From NCBI GenBank assembly GCA_945981915.1, contig CAMFRJ010000022.1, positions 1 through 10,714 on the forward strand: 10,714 nt of DNA, given 5' to 3'. Below the pieces are notes generated by a model. It did not search any database, was not told the origin of the DNA, and worked only from the letters and a program-made list of their open reading frames with translations. Below are positions 1-6,596 of this stretch, in pieces; positions within the stretch are counted from its first letter, which is position 1, and every line of letters starts with the position of its first letter. The DNA is from an uncultured Erysipelotrichaceae bacterium. Lineage in GTDB: Bacteria > Bacillota_I > Bacilli_A > Erysipelotrichales > Coprobacillaceae. A program made the translations under genes and the position numbers.

Positions 1-43
1 GTTCTAAATAATAGAATATATTTGTATAAAAGGAGCTTTTTAT

Positions 44-706
44 ATGAAAAGAGTCAAATTGTTATTGGCAGTTTTGATGATTCTTTGTCTTTCTGGATGC
101 AGCTCATCTCAAAAAGCTATATCAACAATAGGAAAGACAGATGAAAATACTATTCATTTAAATAAATATCTATACTTTAATGGCTATAAGTTCAAATTAG
201 GTGGATCATTGGATTTGTTTGTTTCACAGACACATGTTAAGTTAGATAAAAAACAATATGCAGCTGCAAAAAAAGCAACGAATAGTGTTTCTGGCATGTA
301 TTATAAAGTGGATGCAACACTTGATGAAGGTGACACACATTGTAATATTTCTGTTTATATAGACACAAGCCATTTAGATGATATTAAGATTCAAGGTATT
401 TCTATGGAAAGTGATAGAGGGTGGGTTGATCTAGAACCAAACTTTTTATCAAATCCAAATTTGATAACATGTGGTTTCATCTTTTTAAATGGGTATGATA
501 TAGATAAAGACAGTTTTGCAGAAATGGCTCCAGAGTTTCAAAATAAAGCAATTAAAAGAAAAAATAAATATACTGAAAAATATGATCTAAAAGTTGAAGA
601 AGAGAACTTTGGGATACAAATACAATTTGATTCTTTAAAGGAAGAATCGGATAAGATTTATATCACTTATGTAAATGTAACAAACAAAGCAGATTTAGCT
701 TGGTAA
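44..706 (+). CDS. Putative lipoprotein of unknown function
   Basis: The product is 220 residues and I do not recognise the family. The N-terminus is a classic lipoprotein signal: basic residues (MKR), a hydrophobic stretch at about 5-15, and the lipobox L16-S17-G18-C19. Cys19 would be lipidated and the mature protein held on the outer face of the cytoplasmic membrane. The mature part is hydrophilic, with no further membrane segment, no LPxTG-type sorting signal and no obvious repeats. It alternates short beta-like hydrophobic stretches with charged loops, and residues 165-200 are rich in Lys and Glu. The start is supported by AGGAG at 31-35, eight bases before the ATG. A terminator follows at 744-767, so it is the last or only gene of its unit; its promoter is at or beyond the window edge. 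The lipoprotein call is secure, the function is not. Confidence 0.85.
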   Translation: MKRVKLLLAVLMILCLSGCSSSQKAISTIGKTDENTIHLNKYLYFNGYKFKLGGSLDLFVSQTHVKLDKKQYAAAKKATNSVSGMYYKVDATLDEGDTHCNISVYIDTSHLDDIKIQGISMESDRGWVDLEPNFLSNPNLITCGFIFLNGYDIDKDSFAEMAPEFQNKAIKRKNKYTEKYDLKVEEENFGIQIQFDSLKEESDKIYITYVNVTNKADLAW

Positions 707-743
707 AATATGTTATCATGAAGCTCAACAACGTTTTGATATG

Positions 744-767
744 AAGGAGGAGAGACCTCCTTTTTAT
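744..767 (+). terminator. Rho-independent terminator after the lipoprotein gene
   Basis: A perfect 7-bp stem (AAGGAGG at 744-750 with CCTCCTT at 756-762) encloses the 5-nt loop AGAGA and runs into a T-rich tract at 761-767. It lies 37 nt after the lipoprotein stop codon. The left arm looks like a Shine-Dalgarno site, but only trivial reading frames follow it. Confidence 0.85.
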
Positions 768-772
768 TTGAG

Positions 773-800
773 AAATGATGATAAGCAAATGATGATAAGC
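773..800 (+). repeat. Perfect 14-bp tandem duplication
   Basis: The 14-base unit AAATGATGATAAGC occurs twice head to tail (773-786 and 787-800) with no mismatch, ending two bases before the -35 box of the folD promoter. It could be a replication-slippage product or a duplicated regulatory site; the sequence alone does not decide. Confidence 0.9.
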
Positions 801-801
801 A

Positions 802-830
802 TTGAATTTGAAATAAGATAATATTATAAT
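802..830 (+). promoter_or_regulatory. Sigma-A promoter of folD operon
   Basis: A TTGAAT box (802-807) and a perfect TATAAT box (825-830) are separated by 17 bp. Transcription should begin near 837, giving a leader of about 18 nt before the ATG at 855. This also argues against the in-frame TTG at 840 as the start codon. The -10 box overlaps the palindrome ATAATATTAT (818-827), probably by chance in AT-rich DNA. Confidence 0.8.
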
Positions 831-854
831 CTATGCAAGTTGGAGGGGATAAAA

Positions 855-1703
855 ATGATGAGAATCAGTGGAAAAGATATATCGTTAAAAATAAAAGATG
901 AGATAAAAGAAGAAATAGAAAAAATAAAAGTGCATTATCCAAGAGTCCCACAATTAGCTGTTATATTGGTAGGAGACAATCAGGCAAGTCAAACTTATGT
1001 TAGAAATAAAGAGAGAGGTTGCCAATATGTCGGAATGGATTCTTTAGTTATCAGGCATGAAGAAAGTTTTACAGAAGAACAATTACTTGCAGAAATTGAA
1101 ATGCTAAATCAAAACGATCAAGTTGATGGAATTTTGGTACAATTACCACTTCCTCGCCACATATGTGAAGATCGAGTATTAGAAGCTATCGATCCTTCTA
1201 AAGATGTTGATGGATTTCATCCTGCTAATGTCGCTCGCTTGTTTTTAGGGCAACATAGTTTAGTACCATGTACACCTAAAGGAATGATGGTCTTGCTTGA
1301 TCAGATTGGTTATGATCTTACAGGAAAAGAAGTTGTTGTTGTTGGAAGAAGTCATATTGTTGGCAAACCTGTTGCTTTGCTTTGCTTACAAAGTAATGCA
1401 ACCGTGACGATTGCCCATAGTCATACAGAAAATTTAAAAGAAGTGTGTCAAAGAGCAGATGTTCTTATTGCAGCTGTAGGAAAAGCAAAGATGATTAATA
1501 GTGACTATGTAAAAGATGGTGCAGTTGTTTTAGATGTTGGTATCAATCGTGATGATAATAATAAGTTATGTGGTGATGTTGATTATGAAGATGTGAAAGA
1601 TAAAGTATACGCTATCACACCAGTTCCTGGAGGAATTGGACCAATGACAATTACTATGTTATTAAAAAATACGCTAGAAGCTTTTTACAATCATATGAAA
1701 TAG
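855..1703 (+). CDS. folD: Bifunctional methylenetetrahydrofolate dehydrogenase/cyclohydrolase FolD
   Basis: FolD is a cytoplasmic homodimer that interconverts 5,10-methylene-THF, 5,10-methenyl-THF and 10-formyl-THF with NADP, feeding purine and formyl-methionine synthesis. The 282-residue product has the usual length and all hallmarks. The catalytic Tyr48 and Lys52 lie in the YxxxK motif, Gln96 in ILVQLPLP, and Asp119 in KDVDGFHP. The dinucleotide-binding motif GRSHIVGKP is at 164-172 and the C-terminal signature TPVPGGIGPMT at 255-265. The frame is open from a TTG at 840, but that codon overlaps the ribosome binding site GGAGGGG (842-848); the ATG at 855, eight bases after GGAGG, is the likely start. 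It is the first gene of an operon with the DUF951 gene, whose ribosome binding site overlaps the folD stop codon. Confidence 0.97.
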   Translation: MMRISGKDISLKIKDEIKEEIEKIKVHYPRVPQLAVILVGDNQASQTYVRNKERGCQYVGMDSLVIRHEESFTEEQLLAEIEMLNQNDQVDGILVQLPLPRHICEDRVLEAIDPSKDVDGFHPANVARLFLGQHSLVPCTPKGMMVLLDQIGYDLTGKEVVVVGRSHIVGKPVALLCLQSNATVTIAHSHTENLKEVCQRADVLIAAVGKAKMINSDYVKDGAVVLDVGINRDDNNKLCGDVDYEDVKDKVYAITPVPGGIGPMTITMLLKNTLEAFYNHMK

Positions 1704-1713
1704 GAGGGAAATT

Positions 1714-1911
1714 ATGGAATATCAATTAAATGATATTGTCGAAATGAAAAAACAACATCCATGTAAAAAATCTCATCAATGGCAGATTATTCGTATGGGT
1801 GCTGATATTAAGATTAGATGTTTGGGCTGTCAAGCTATTGTGATGTTTTCTAGACGTGATTTTGAAAAAAGATTAAAAAAAGTAATAACACAACATGATG
1901 ATAATTCATAA
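1714..1911 (+). CDS. DUF951 family small protein
   Basis: This 65-residue protein matches the DUF951 family of Firmicutes, whose function is not established. The family pattern is visible: an N-terminal beta-type segment (YQLNDIVEMKK), the HPC motif at 15-17, a Trp at 23 within WQIIRMGADIKIRC, and C36-x-x-C39 in RCLGCQ, followed by a C-terminal FEKRLKKVI helix. The three cysteines with His15 or His21 could bind a metal, which is an inference. The start is firm: AGGAGG at 1702-1707 overlaps the folD TAG and lies six bases before the ATG, so translation is probably coupled to folD. From memory, DUF951 genes in streptococci, bacilli and Listeria sit directly next to ychF; here ychF lies 3.6 kb further on. 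No terminator separates it from the next gene. Confidence 0.88.
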   Translation: MEYQLNDIVEMKKQHPCKKSHQWQIIRMGADIKIRCLGCQAIVMFSRRDFEKRLKKVITQHDDNS

Positions 1912-1934
1912 ATTTGTCATAATATCATCATATA

Positions 1935-3383
1935 ATGCACAAGAAAGCAGGTGAAATGATGTTAATGATGGTCATATTTGTGATTTGTGTTTATGCTTTA
2001 TTTGCGATACGATGGAGCGTACGTACATTTGATGCAAAAAGCATCAACCAGATGATTTATCATTTAGTTGTTCCGTGTGATGGAACAGATGAGGGTGTAT
2101 ATAAGGATCTGTTGAAAGAAACTGTTCCAGGGACTTTATGTCTTTTGATTATATTCTATATATGTATGCATTATACACCGTTAAAAATATTATATCATTA
2201 TCAAACAGAGACAATTCTGGTGATGATTGTTTTTACTGTTCTTGTTGCATTATATGTTTATGAGATACCTTCATATTTATTTCAGGCAGTTCAAAAAACA
2301 AATTTATATGAACGCTATTATCATGATCCTCATGAAGTGCAATTAGAGTTTTCACAAAAAAGGAATCTTATTCATATTTATTTAGAATCGGTGGAAAACA
2401 CATATTTGTCACGTGATTTGGGAGGACAAGAAGATGAAAATTATATGGAAGAGTTAGGGGAATTATGCCAGGAAAACCTTAACTTTTCACATAATCAACA
2501 AATAGGTGGTGCAAAAACAATTGAAGGGACACAATGGACTATTGGATCGATGGTTGGACAGGAAGCTGGGATTCCTTTGTTTATCGATTATTCAAAAAAA
2601 TATGATCATCTGACATCATACTTACCAGGCTGTGTGTCAATTGGTGAAATTTTAAAAAAAGAAGGTTATTATACAGAGTTGATTCAAGGATCAGATGCTG
2701 CTTTTGGATGTACTTCTAACTTCTTTCGCCAACATGGTGATTATGTCATTAATGATTATCATCATCTTAAAGAAACAGGAAGAATTCCTGAAGATTATCT
2801 TGTTTTTTGGGGATTTGAAGATAAAAAATTATTTGAATTTGCTAAAGAAGATCTGATTGGATTATCCAAAAAGGATCAACCATTTTATTTAGAAATGGTC
2901 ACTATTGATACGCATACGCCAGATGGCTTTGTATGTGATGAATGTGATAATCGATATGATCGTCAATATGCAAATGTGATTAACTGTCAATCTCATCAAG
3001 TTGCTGAGTTTGTAAAATGGTGTCAAAAACAAGATTGGTATCACAATACGACGATTGTTATTACTGGTGATCATAATAGTATGTCTAAAAAGTTCTTTAA
3101 AAAATTAGACAAAGATTATGTAAGAACACCGTATAACTGTTTCATTAATCCAGTTATCGAGGTTCAAAATAGTAAAAATAGAGATTTCGCAATTTTTGAT
3201 TTTTGCCCTACAATTTTGGCTAGTATAGGTGTCAAAATCAAAGGAGATAGACTAGGATTAGGGACTAATCTCTTTTCTGATAAACAAACTTTAATGGAAA
3301 AGATAGGTTATCGGCGTTTAAATAATGAAGTGAAGAAAAGATCAACATATTTTCAAAAAAAGATATTAGGGAAAAGATCCTGA
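1935..3383 (+). CDS. Membrane-bound OpgB/LtaS-superfamily phosphoglycerol transferase
   Basis: The protein has three predicted membrane segments (about 8-26, 66-80, 92-116) and an outward-facing sulfatase/alkaline-phosphatase-fold domain (about 140-450). Enzymes of this superfamily transfer phosphoglycerol from phosphatidylglycerol to surface glycans or teichoic acid. Visible active-site motifs are NLIHIYLESVE with metal ligand Glu151, GTQWTIGSMVG with probable nucleophile Thr202, TIDTHTPDGF with His327, and the GDHNSM metal site Asp379-His380. The WTI motif, the HTPDG motif and the N-terminal region resemble OpgB/MdoB more than LtaS, which has a GxTSDxEF-type nucleophile site and five membrane helices. 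The start is uncertain. The ATG at 1935 lacks a ribosome binding site and overlaps a TATAAT sequence, whereas ATGs at 1956, 1959, 1965 and 1968 follow AGGTG at 1949-1953. It is the third gene of the folD operon. Its glycan substrate cannot be named from sequence. Confidence 0.85.
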   Translation: MHKKAGEMMLMMVIFVICVYALFAIRWSVRTFDAKSINQMIYHLVVPCDGTDEGVYKDLLKETVPGTLCLLIIFYICMHYTPLKILYHYQTETILVMIVFTVLVALYVYEIPSYLFQAVQKTNLYERYYHDPHEVQLEFSQKRNLIHIYLESVENTYLSRDLGGQEDENYMEELGELCQENLNFSHNQQIGGAKTIEGTQWTIGSMVGQEAGIPLFIDYSKKYDHLTSYLPGCVSIGEILKKEGYYTELIQGSDAAFGCTSNFFRQHGDYVINDYHHLKETGRIPEDYLVFWGFEDKKLFEFAKEDLIGLSKKDQPFYLEMVTIDTHTPDGFVCDECDNRYDRQYANVINCQSHQVAEFVKWCQKQDWYHNTTIVITGDHNSMSKKFFKKLDKDYVRTPYNCFINPVIEVQNSKNRDFAIFDFCPTILASIGVKIKGDRLGLGTNLFSDKQTLMEKIGYRRLNNEVKKRSTYFQKKILGKRS

Positions 3384-3393
3384 TATCTTTTTT
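3356..3393 (+). terminator. Terminator of the folD operon, overlapping the coding end
   Basis: A 15-bp stem pairs 3356-3370 with 3379-3393 (one G-U pair) around an 8-nt loop, and the right arm itself ends in six T. The left arm is coding sequence and the TGA stop (3381-3383) lies in the right arm. Because the arms end in A-run and T-run, it could also work in the opposite direction. Confidence 0.85.
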
Positions 3394-3464
3394 GAAACTT
3401 TTTTTCTTAAAAAATTCATTTTTACAAAAATAATGAAACTATGTAATGAAGTCGGGCTATCTTA

Positions 3465-3510
3465 TTTATCTTTCATTATGGCTTTGTTAAAATAGTCAAT
3501 GAAAGATAAA
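3465..3510 (+). promoter_or_regulatory. Perfect 13-bp inverted repeat over the glycosidase promoter
   Basis: TTTATCTTTCATT (3465-3477) and AATGAAAGATAAA (3498-3510) are exact reverse complements separated by 20 bp. The spacer holds the -10 box; the left arm covers the expected -35 position and the right arm covers the expected transcription start and abuts the Shine-Dalgarno site (GGAGG at 3511-3515). A further TAATGAAA copy lies at 3431-3438. The layout suits an operator for a sugar-responsive repressor. If transcription started upstream, the RNA could instead fold next to the ribosome binding site. No regulator gene is in the window. Confidence 0.6.
3485..3493 (+). promoter_or_regulatory. 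Extended -10 promoter of the glycosidase gene
   Basis: TGTTAAAAT gives a TGn-extended -10 box (TAAAAT at 3488-3493). The best -35 candidate at 17-bp spacing is TTTATC (3465-3470), which is weak and suggests an activator or a regulated promoter. The start of transcription would be near 3500. Confidence 0.6.
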
Positions 3511-3522
3511 GGAGGAAGAAAA

Positions 3523-4881
3523 ATGTTTCAAGATGGATTTTTATGGGGTGGTGCTGTAACTGCTCATCAAAGTGAAGGTGCTTATACAGAATGTGGAAAA
3601 TCACCTGCAGTATGTGATTTGTTTCCTAAACCAGAACATAGTGATTTTAAAGATGGGATAGACAGTTTTCATCGTTATGATGAAGATTTTGCATTATTTG
3701 AAGAAATGGGATTTACGAGCTATCGTTTTTCAATAGATTGGTCACGTGTATGTCCTGATGGGGTACATTTTAGTGAAGAAGGAATGCAGTTTTATGATGA
3801 CTTTATCGATTCGATGATCAAACATGGTATGGAACCAATGTGTTCATTATATCATTTTGAAATGCCACAAGTTTTAATGGAAAAATACAATGGATTTTAT
3901 AGTCGTCATGTTGTTGATTTGTTTATTGATTTTGCTAATAAAATGATAGATCGATATGGAGATCGTGTGAAAAAATGGATATCTTTTAACGAACAAAATA
4001 GTATCGGTTTATTGGGAAGCAAAAAAGTGGCTTATGGAGCTGTTTGTCCAGAAGGGGAAGATGAGCAAAAATTTATTAATCAACTAGTACATAATACATT
4101 TGTGGCCCATGCCAAAGTTGTTGAAAAAGTACATACAATTCCTGATGCAATTGTTTTGGGAATGGTCATTTACATTCCTCATTATGCGGCAACTTGTAAC
4201 CCAGTAGATGAACTAGAAGCAAGAAATCAAATGGCAGTTACAGATATGTATTTTGAAATGTTTACATATGGTGAATACTCATCTTATATGATGGCAAAAA
4301 TGAAAAATGAAAATAAAATGCCGGAAATGGAAGATGGAGATTTAGAATTATTAAAAAATAATACTTGTGATTGGCTTTCATTATCTTATTATTTTTCTAC
4401 AGTATGTTCTGCGGGCAAATTGAGTTTAGATATGAATGGAAATGCTAAAGCAGCCATTAATCCTTATTTAAAGGCAAGTGAATGGGGATGGCAAATCGAT
4501 CCATTAAGTTTACGCATTGGTTTAAGAGATATTTATGCAAAATATCGTTTACCTATTATGGTTGTTGAAAATGGTTTTGGTATGAGGGATCAATTAGAAA
4601 ATGGAACTGTCATTGATGATGACAGAATCAATTATATGAAAGATCATATTGAACAGATTGGTTTGGCTATTGATGAAGGTGTTGATTGTCGAGGATATCT
4701 CATGTGGGGTCCGATTGATATTTTATCTTCACAAGGTGAAATGTCTAAACGATATGGAACAATTTATGTCAATAGAGATGATAAAGATCTTAAAGATATG
4801 AAACGCTATAAAAAGAAAAGCTTCCAATGGTTTAAAAAAGTCATTGCTAGTAATGGAAAAGATATTTCAAATGAGATGTAG
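3523..4881 (+). CDS. GH1 6-phospho-beta-glucosidase
   Basis: This cytoplasmic glycoside hydrolase family 1 enzyme (452 residues, TIM barrel, retaining mechanism) should hydrolyse 6-phospho-beta-glucosides delivered by a PTS transporter. Visible are the N-terminal signature FLWGGAVTAHQSEGAY (6-21), substrate-contacting His111 in YHFEMPQ, acid/base Glu157 in FNEQN and nucleophile Glu349 in VVENGFG. Near the C-terminus, SSQGEMSKRYG supplies Ser402, Lys409 and Tyr411, the Ser-x6-Lys-x-Tyr phosphate-binding set that separates phospho-glycosidases from plain beta-glucosidases. FNEQN in place of the usual FNEPN or FNEIN is a mild variant. An ATG at 3499 is in frame but lies in the inverted repeat at the transcription start; the ATG at 3523, seven bases after AAAGGAGG (3508-3515), is the real start. 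No PTS gene is nearby. Whether it prefers 6-phospho-glucosides or 6-phospho-galactosides is not certain. Confidence 0.92.
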   Translation: MFQDGFLWGGAVTAHQSEGAYTECGKSPAVCDLFPKPEHSDFKDGIDSFHRYDEDFALFEEMGFTSYRFSIDWSRVCPDGVHFSEEGMQFYDDFIDSMIKHGMEPMCSLYHFEMPQVLMEKYNGFYSRHVVDLFIDFANKMIDRYGDRVKKWISFNEQNSIGLLGSKKVAYGAVCPEGEDEQKFINQLVHNTFVAHAKVVEKVHTIPDAIVLGMVIYIPHYAATCNPVDELEARNQMAVTDMYFEMFTYGEYSSYMMAKMKNENKMPEMEDGDLELLKNNTCDWLSLSYYFSTVCSAGKLSLDMNGNAKAAINPYLKASEWGWQIDPLSLRIGLRDIYAKYRLPIMVVENGFGMRDQLENGTVIDDDRINYMKDHIEQIGLAIDEGVDCRGYLMWGPIDILSSQGEMSKRYGTIYVNRDDKDLKDMKRYKKKSFQWFKKVIASNGKDISNEM

Positions 4882-4902
4882 AATGTGTTTCTACATCTTT
4901 TT
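4874..4902 (+). terminator. Terminator of the glycosidase gene
   Basis: A perfect 10-bp stem (4874-4883 with 4889-4898) around the loop TGTGT is followed by T at 4898-4902. The TAG stop (4879-4881) lies inside the left arm, and the T-run overlaps the stop codon of the convergent PAP2 gene. On the minus strand no good T-run follows the hairpin. Confidence 0.88.
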
Positions 4903-5371
4903 AAATGATAAAAATAAGAAAACTAATAATGATACCAGCGAATATATCGCTTATGAAATGAACACCTGTAAGTAGTCGCGATAAGGCCACGATGCAGGCT
5001 AATAGAATTGCTATGATTCCTAATGTTGTATGGAGGTTGGCTAAAGCCAATGCAATTGCAAAAGCGCTTGCTGTATGTCTGCTAGGAAAAGATTGATCTT
5101 TTTTATGAGCAACTAATGGTTGAATATGAAATTGAACACAAGGACGGGGACGATTGATAAATTTTCTTAAAACAGTAACCAAAAGAAATGTTGATAGTGG
5201 TTTGAAGATTGTTACAAACAAAAGAGAATGTTGATTGATGAATAAATATGACAATGTTAACAAATAGAGCATTGCAATAATATAGGGTGAATGCTTAGCA
5301 ATAACGATAACAATATTTTCTAGATGATGTTGTCGTATTTGGTTTAACATAATGTCATAAAATGTTTTCAT
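4901..5371 (-). CDS. PAP2-family membrane phosphatase
   Basis: This integral membrane acid phosphatase of the PAP2 superfamily probably dephosphorylates a lipid pyrophosphate or phosphate such as undecaprenyl pyrophosphate or phosphatidylglycerol phosphate; the sequence does not say which. The three family motifs are intact: R69-x6-R76-P77 (in LRKFINRPRP), P96-S97-R98-H99 and S131-R132-x5-H138-x3-D142. Arg98 replaces the Gly of the textbook PSGH, a common bacterial variant. Hydrophobic segments lie at about 20-46, 49-68, 100-113, 117-130 and 140-156. At 156 residues it is on the short side and ends directly after the last membrane helix. The start is set by GGAGG on the minus strand (complement of 5378-5382), six bases before the ATG. 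It is the only minus-strand gene, convergent with the glycosidase and divergent from ychF. No terminator of its own is visible. Confidence 0.9.
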   Translation of the reverse strand: MKTFYDIMLNQIRQHHLENIVIVIAKHSPYIIAMLYLLTLSYLFINQHSLLFVTIFKPLSTFLLVTVLRKFINRPRPCVQFHIQPLVAHKKDQSFPSRHTASAFAIALALANLHTTLGIIAILLACIVALSRLLTGVHFISDIFAGIIISFLIFII

Positions 5372-5397
5372 AAGTCTCCTCCTCTATCTATGATTCC

Positions 5398-5426
5398 ATT
5401 TTACATTGAAAATGAGGAATTGTAAA
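5398..5426 (-). promoter_or_regulatory. Promoter of the PAP2 gene
   Basis: Read on the minus strand, TTTACA (complement of 5421-5426) and TAAAAT (complement of 5398-5403) are separated by 17 bp. It lies back to back with the ychF promoter; the two -35 boxes are about 15 bp apart. Confidence 0.72.
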
Positions 5427-5441
5427 ATTGCTTGTTAATAG

Positions 5442-5470
5442 TTGCTTTTACATTATATTTTATTTAAAAT
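5442..5470 (+). promoter_or_regulatory. Promoter of the ychF-sortase unit
   Basis: TTGCTT (5442-5447) and TAAAAT (5465-5470) are 17 bp apart, giving a start near 5477 and a leader of about 19 nt. An overlapping alternative is TTGTTA (5432-5437) with TATATT (5454-5459) at 16 bp. Either places the in-frame TTG at 5442 upstream of or at the very start of the transcript, so it cannot be the normal start codon. Confidence 0.6.
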
Positions 5471-5495
5471 AGAGAGGAATAAAGGAGTGAGAAAG

Positions 5496-6596
5496 ATGGC
5501 ATTAACTGCTGGAATTGTAGGATTACCTAATGTTGGAAAATCAACATTATTTAACGCAATAACAAATGCACAAGTAGAAGCTGCAAATTATCCTTTTGCA
5601 ACTATTGATCCAAATGTAGGGGTTGTAGAAGTTCCTGATAGCAGATTAGATCAATTAACAGAAATATTTAAACCTAAGAAAAAAGTACCAACAACTTTTG
5701 AATTTACTGATATTGCAGGATTAGTGAAAGGTGCAAGTAGAGGAGAAGGTTTAGGAAATAAGTTTTTAGGAAATATTAGAGAAACAGATGCGATTTGTGA
5801 AGTTGTAAGATGTTTTAGAGATAAAGATATTACTCATGTTGATGGAGATGTTGATCCTATAAGAGACATTGAAACAATTAATTTGGAACTTGTTTTTGCT
5901 GATTTAGAAACAGTAGATAAAAGAATTGGAAAACTGGAAAAGAAAGCAAAATCAGGTGATAAAGATGCAAAAGCAGAAATGAGTGTTTTAACAAAACTAA
6001 AAGAGACTTTAGAAGCAGGAAAACCTGCAAGAACAATCACTTTTGATAAAGAAGAAATGGCTATTGTTAAACAATATACGCTATTAACGATGAAACCACT
6101 AATATATGTTGCAAATGTAGGAGAAGAAGATTTAGAAGATCCAATCGCTAATCCTTATTACGTACAGGTGTTAGAATATGCAAAGAATGAACAGTGTGAT
6201 GTCGTGTGTATCTGTGCCAAGATAGAAGCAGAATTAGTAGGAATGGATAAAGAAGATAAAGAAATGTTTATGGCAGATCTCGGTATTGAAGAAAGTGGCT
6301 TAGATAAACTTATTAAGGAAGCTTATCATCTTTTGGGGTTAAGAACATTCTTTACTGCTGGACCAGATGAATGTCGTGCTTGGACGTTTAAACAAGGAAT
6401 GCTTGCACCGGAATTGGCAGGAATCATTCATACTGATTTTCAAAGAGGGTTTATTAAGGCGGAAACTTACAGCTTTGCTGATTTAATCACATATGGTAGT
6501 GAAGCGGCTTTAAAAGAAGCAGGAAAAATTAGACAAGAAGGAAAACAATATGTAGGCCAAGATGGCGATGTCATGTTGTTTAAGTTTAATGTATAA
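5496..6596 (+). CDS. ychF: Redox-regulated ATPase YchF (Obg family)
   Basis: YchF (OLA1 in eukaryotes) is a universally conserved ribosome-associated P-loop NTPase of the Obg family that prefers ATP. With the start at 5496 the protein is 366 residues, close to the family norm. Motifs in order are the P-loop GLPNVGKS (9-16), switch-region DIAGL (72-76) with the glycine-rich stretch to 92, and NVGE (207-210) in place of the GTP-specifying NKxD. His114 matches the residue reported as catalytic in E. coli YchF. A coiled helical domain lies between (about 138-198), and the C-terminal TGS domain follows from about 283 (RTFFTAGPDECRAWTF). AAGGAG at 5482-5487, eight bases ahead, supports this ATG over the upstream TTG at 5442. 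The stop codon overlaps the sortase start by one base. Confidence 0.97.
   Translation: MALTAGIVGLPNVGKSTLFNAITNAQVEAANYPFATIDPNVGVVEVPDSRLDQLTEIFKPKKKVPTTFEFTDIAGLVKGASRGEGLGNKFLGNIRETDAICEVVRCFRDKDITHVDGDVDPIRDIETINLELVFADLETVDKRIGKLEKKAKSGDKDAKAEMSVLTKLKETLEAGKPARTITFDKEEMAIVKQYTLLTMKPLIYVANVGEEDLEDPIANPYYVQVLEYAKNEQCDVVCICAKIEAELVGMDKEDKEMFMADLGIEESGLDKLIKEAYHLLGLRTFFTAGPDECRAWTFKQGMLAPELAGIIHTDFQRGFIKAETYSFADLITYGSEAALKEAGKIRQEGKQYVGQDGDVMLFKFNV

Noticed and set aside
744..800. Shine-Dalgarno-like AAGGAGG followed by ATGs, as a small gene
   Set aside because: The GGAGG is one arm of a terminator hairpin and the following ATG frames close within a few codons.
707..854. Folate or other riboswitch upstream of folD
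   Set aside because: The predicted transcription start leaves only about 18 nt of leader, too short for any known folate-sensing riboswitch.
1895..1931. Nine-bp inverted repeat (ATGATGATA with TATCATCAT) spanning the DUF951 stop codon, as a terminator
   Set aside because: No T-run follows, the stem is AT-rich with a 19-nt loop, and the arms are simple GAT-repeat coding sequence; likely chance.
4901..5371. PSRH in place of PSGH as a sign of an inactive PAP2 enzyme
   Set aside because: The histidine and the other two motifs are intact, and PSRH occurs in many bacterial members of the family.
5834..6040. Minus-strand open frame inside ychF (similar frames at 2889-3074, 6666-6869 and 9223-9456)
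   Set aside because: Each lies wholly antisense to a well-supported gene, has no ribosome binding site that I can see, and has a composition reflecting the reverse of the coding strand.
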